From: Oceaniglobus indicus
Lineage (GTDB): Bacteria; Pseudomonadota; Alphaproteobacteria; Rhodobacterales; Rhodobacteraceae
Reading direction: 5' to 3'
Assembly: GCF_002751875.1 (NCBI RefSeq)
Contig: NZ_NMZM01000002.1
Location: 248,001-312,000 of the forward strand
Length of the DNA: 64,000 nucleotides
Shown: piece after piece, positions 61,408-64,000 of the stretch
Layout: each line of letters starts with the position of its first letter
Position numbering within the stretch: position 1 is the stretch's first letter
Made by a program: the position numbers and the translations under genes
Notes under the pieces: model-generated
What the model was told of the DNA's origin: nothing
The model's database searches: none
Seen by the model: only the letters and a program-made list of their open reading frames with translations

Positions 61408-61839
61408 ATGAGCGATCGCATCTTCGGCGGCATCGGCCTTCTGATTGCGCTGATCTTTGCCTGGCAGGCCACGATCATCCAGGAAAGCTTCCTGTCCGAC
61501 GCGGTGGGGCCGAAAACCTTTCCGCTGATCATCGCCGCCGTGCTTGGCATCTCGTCGCTCTATTTCCTGTTCAAACCCGACCCCGAACCGACATGGCCCA
61601 CCCTGGGCCGGTTCGCCGAAATCTTCTTTGCCGCGCTGGTGATGATCGCTTACGCCGAGCTGCTGCCCGAGGTCGGCTTCCTGATCGCCACCGCCGTCGC
61701 CTCGACCTATCTGACCTGGCGGCTGGGCACCGGACCGCTGCAAAGCGTGATCGTCGGCATCGCCACGTCGGTCGGCATCTACGTCGTGTTCAAACTGATC
61801 CTGGGGCTGTCTCTCGCCTCCGGCCCCCTTGGCTTCTGA
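61408..61839 (+). CDS. tctB: Tripartite tricarboxylate transporter small membrane protein TctB
   Basis: 143 aa with four hydrophobic helices (about 5-20, 36-53, 66-86, 110-135) and the family's Ser-Phe-DAVGPKTFP loop after the first helix. GGGAGGG lies about 9 bases before the ATG. It pairs with TctA. Confidence 0.9.
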   Translation: MSDRIFGGIGLLIALIFAWQATIIQESFLSDAVGPKTFPLIIAAVLGISSLYFLFKPDPEPTWPTLGRFAEIFFAALVMIAYAELLPEVGFLIATAVASTYLTWRLGTGPLQSVIVGIATSVGIYVVFKLILGLSLASGPLGF

Positions 61840-61851
61840 GGACGCATTCCC

Positions 61852-63393
61852 ATGGACACCCTTTCCTCTCTCGCCGACGGTTTCGCCGTCGCCCTGACAT
61901 TTCAGAACATCGGCCTGGCGCTGATCGGCTGTTTCCTCGGCACGATCATGGGCGCGCTTCCGGGTCTTGGCCCGTCGAACGGCGTCGCGATCCTGATCCC
62001 GCTGGCCTTCACGCTGGGCCTTGGCCCGACGCCCGCGCTGATCCTGCTGACCTCGGTCTATTACGGGGCCATGTATGGCGGGCGGATCTCCTCGATCCTG
62101 CTGAACATCCCCGGTGACGAACCGGCGATGATGACCTGTCTCGACGGCTATCCCATGGCGCAGAAGGGCCGCGCGGGCGAGGCTTTGGCCCTGTCCGGCA
62201 TCGCCTCGTTCGTCGGTGCGTTCTTCGCCACTTGGGGTCTGGTCCTGCTGGCGCCGCAACTGGTCAAGGTCGCGCTGCTGTTCGGCCCGGCCGAATACTT
62301 CGCGCTGTTCACCCTGGCCTTTGCCACCCTCGGCGGCATTTCCGCATCGAACCAGGCGAAATCCGCCTTTGCCGCCGCGCTGGGCCTGGGCTTGGCCATG
62401 GTCGGCGTCGACACGCAAACCGGCGTGCCGCGCTTCACCTTCGGCGAGGTGCATCTTTATGACGGCATCGACTTCCTTGTCGCCATCGTCGGCCTGTTCG
62501 CCCTGTCCGAGGTCTTCGTCTTTCTCGAACACCGCGGCTCGGCCGCCGAGGAAGCCGCCAAGCCGAAGATGGACATCGGCAAGATCGTCCCGTCCTGGGG
62601 GCTGATCCGCTATTGCACGCCGACGATGCTGCGCACCACGGTTCTGGGGTTCATCGCGGGGGTGCTGCCGGGGGCCGGTGCCTCGCTCGGCTCGTTCATC
62701 TCGTATTCCATGGAGAAGAAGCTGGTCGATCCCAAGGGCGAAACCTTCGGCAAGGGCGATCCGCGCGGCGTCGCGGCGCCCGAGGCGGGCAACAACGCCG
62801 CTGCCGGGGGCGCGCTGGTGCCGATGCTGGCGCTGGGCGTGCCGGGGTCGGGCACCACCGCCGTTCTGCTGGCTGTTCTGCTGTCGCTCAACATCACGCC
62901 CGGTCCGCTGCTGTTTTCCCAGAACCCCGACGTGGTCTGGGGCCTGATCGCGGCGCTGTTCATCGGCAACTTCATGCTGCTGGCAATGAACATCCCCATG
63001 GTCGGGCTGTTCGTGCGGGTGCTGATGGTGCCGCCGCGCATCCTGATGCCCATCGTCGCCATGGTGTCCTTCGTCGGCATCTACGGCATCTCGGGGTCCA
63101 GCTTCGATCTGCTGGTGATGGTCGGCTTCGGTATCCTCGGCTGGGTCTTGCGCAAACTCGACGTGCCGCTGGTGCCCGTCATCCTCGGCACGCTTCTGGG
63201 CAACGAGATGGAGGTCAACATGCGCCGCGCCGTCACCATCAACGACGGCGACTATTCCATCCTCGTCGGCTCGCCCCTGGCCATCGCCCTCTGGACCATT
63301 GCCGTGGTCGGCTTCGTGCTGCCGATCTTCTATGGCAAGGTGCTGAAGCGGAAGATGAAAAACCCGAGCGAGGAAGGATCGCTGAAGGATTGA
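61852..63393 (+). CDS. tctA: Tripartite tricarboxylate transporter large permease TctA
   Basis: 513 aa, 11-12 membrane helices. Family signature loops: GTIMGALPGLGPSNGVAILIPLAF, YYGAMYGGRISSILLNIPGDEPAMMTCLDGYPMAQKGRAGEAL and the internal repeat VLPGAGASLGSFISYSMEKK with AAPEAGNNAAAGGALVPMLALGVPGSGTTAVLL. It starts 12 bp after tctB. Confidence 0.95.
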   Translation: MDTLSSLADGFAVALTFQNIGLALIGCFLGTIMGALPGLGPSNGVAILIPLAFTLGLGPTPALILLTSVYYGAMYGGRISSILLNIPGDEPAMMTCLDGYPMAQKGRAGEALALSGIASFVGAFFATWGLVLLAPQLVKVALLFGPAEYFALFTLAFATLGGISASNQAKSAFAAALGLGLAMVGVDTQTGVPRFTFGEVHLYDGIDFLVAIVGLFALSEVFVFLEHRGSAAEEAAKPKMDIGKIVPSWGLIRYCTPTMLRTTVLGFIAGVLPGAGASLGSFISYSMEKKLVDPKGETFGKGDPRGVAAPEAGNNAAAGGALVPMLALGVPGSGTTAVLLAVLLSLNITPGPLLFSQNPDVVWGLIAALFIGNFMLLAMNIPMVGLFVRVLMVPPRILMPIVAMVSFVGIYGISGSSFDLLVMVGFGILGWVLRKLDVPLVPVILGTLLGNEMEVNMRRAVTINDGDYSILVGSPLAIALWTIAVVGFVLPIFYGKVLKRKMKNPSEEGSLKD

Positions 63394-63480
63394 CCCGACC
63401 TCCGGGCGCCCGGTCCATCGCCGACCGCCCGGTGTCCCCATGCCGCCCGTGACGCGCGCACAGCCGGCGCCAGGGCGCGA

Positions 63481-64000
63481 TCAGGTGCCCCTGCTGCGCC
63501 ATGTCGGCAGGATATCCCCCGCCTCGGCCGTCGCCAGAAACACCCCCCGCGCGATCGACCGCGCCACGCAATGGGCCGCCGCCGCGCCGATGCCGGGCAA
63601 ATCGGCGTCCTGCACCGGCAGGGCGCCGGTGGACAGCGCGAACACGATATCGCCGTCCATCGGGGTATGGGCCGGCACCACCGCGCGGGCGATCCCGTCA
63701 TGGGCGGCCACCGCAACCCTCTGACATTGCGCCTTGGTCAGCGCCGCGTCGGTCGCAACGATGCACAACGTCGTATGGGCGCGAGCCGTCATCGCCGCCA
63801 TCTTCCGGCTGTCGGGGCGAAAGCACAGCTCGCTGGCGGGATCCACACCCAGGCCGCCGAACTCGGCCCCCATCTCGAACGGCGCGGCCCAGAACCGGCC
63901 CGACGGCGTCAGCACGTCGCCGACCGGGTTCGCTGCCACCAGGGCGCCGACCGTGATCCCCTGTTCCAGAACGAACGACGCCGATCCCAATCCACCCTTG
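63481..64000 (-). CDS. P1/S58-family peptidase (DmpA/NylC-like), N-terminal part outside window
   Basis: The frame continues past the right edge, reading KGGLGSASFVLEQGITVGALVAANPVGDV from the edge inward. KGGxGxAS and TVGALVxxNxVGDV are hallmarks of the DmpA/NylC-type self-cleaving amidohydrolases. HTTLCIVATDAAL is the position of the N-terminal nucleophile Thr created by autocleavage; the preceding residue is His where NylC has Asn. An in-frame TTG at 63990 is not the real start. The substrate is unknown. It converges on tctA, 87 bp away. Confidence 0.8.
   Translation of the reverse strand, partial: KGGLGSASFVLEQGITVGALVAANPVGDVLTPSGRFWAAPFEMGAEFGGLGVDPASELCFRPDSRKMAAMTARAHTTLCIVATDAALTKAQCQRVAVAAHDGIARAVVPAHTPMDGDIVFALSTGALPVQDADLPGIGAAAAHCVARSIARGVFLATAEAGDILPTWRSRGT

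Noticed and set aside
61333-63441. 702-codon open frame on the minus strand opposite tctB-tctA
   Set aside because: It is antisense to clearly conserved tctBA, its product is an Arg/Gln/Asp/His-rich composition artefact typical of high-GC shadow frames, and it shows no family motif.
1-64000. CRISPR arrays, tRNA or rRNA genes, phage modules
   Set aside because: Reading the intergenic regions showed no regularly spaced repeats, no tRNA-like cloverleaf and no phage structural or integrase genes.

Overview
The window is high-GC DNA with dense, overlapping genes. Its gene content (an alphaproteobacterial flagellar cluster, two TRAP transporters, a Tct tripartite system, and an erythritol operon of the Brucella/Rhizobium type) points to a member of the Rhodobacterales, probably a marine roseobacter-group chromosome. 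No rRNA, tRNA or CRISPR array was seen.

Region 1 (1-18.3 kb) is a polyol catabolic locus. One 16-gene minus-strand operon, mostly coupled by 4- or 8-bp overlaps, runs from the regulator eryD through a five-gene ABC transporter, eryA, a 2-hydroxyacid dehydrogenase, a class II aldolase, eryB, a second class II aldolase, a second FGGY kinase, a HAD hydrolase, eryC, eryH (tpiA2) and eryI (rpiB). The ery genes form the known route erythritol -> erythritol-P -> tetrulose-P -> erythrulose-P -> D-erythrose-4-P. The inserted kinase, aldolase and dehydrogenase genes suggest a second, unassigned sugar branch. A fused DhaK-DhaL kinase converges on the end of the operon.

Region 2 (18.4-19.05 kb) is a graveyard of decayed IS256-type and IS3-type transposase fragments separating the sugar locus from the flagellar locus.

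Region 3 (19.06-50.5 kb) is a flagellar cluster: fliI; flgBC-fliE-fliQ-flgFGAH-fliL2; fliL-hyp-motE-motA-hyp-flhA-fliR-flhB-fliJ-like; fliF-H-N-P-hyp; motB-flgE-K-L-I. A complete IS66-family element of 3144 bp (tnpA, tnpB, tnpC plus a pRiA4b ORF-3-like passenger gene), with matching terminal inverted repeats and a perfect 8-bp target duplication, has split flhB after codon 146. Removing the element and one copy of the duplication restores a 359-codon flhB. This allele should abolish flagellar export. A TRAP operon sits between the fliP group and flgI.

Region 4 (50.6-64 kb) is a block of organic-acid transport and sensing genes: a dctPQM TRAP operon divergent from dctBD (the DctD AAA+ domain has lost its sigma-54 activation motifs), then tctDE with an attached periplasmic binding protein divergent from tctCBA, and finally the C-terminal part of a P1/S58-family peptidase running off the right edge.
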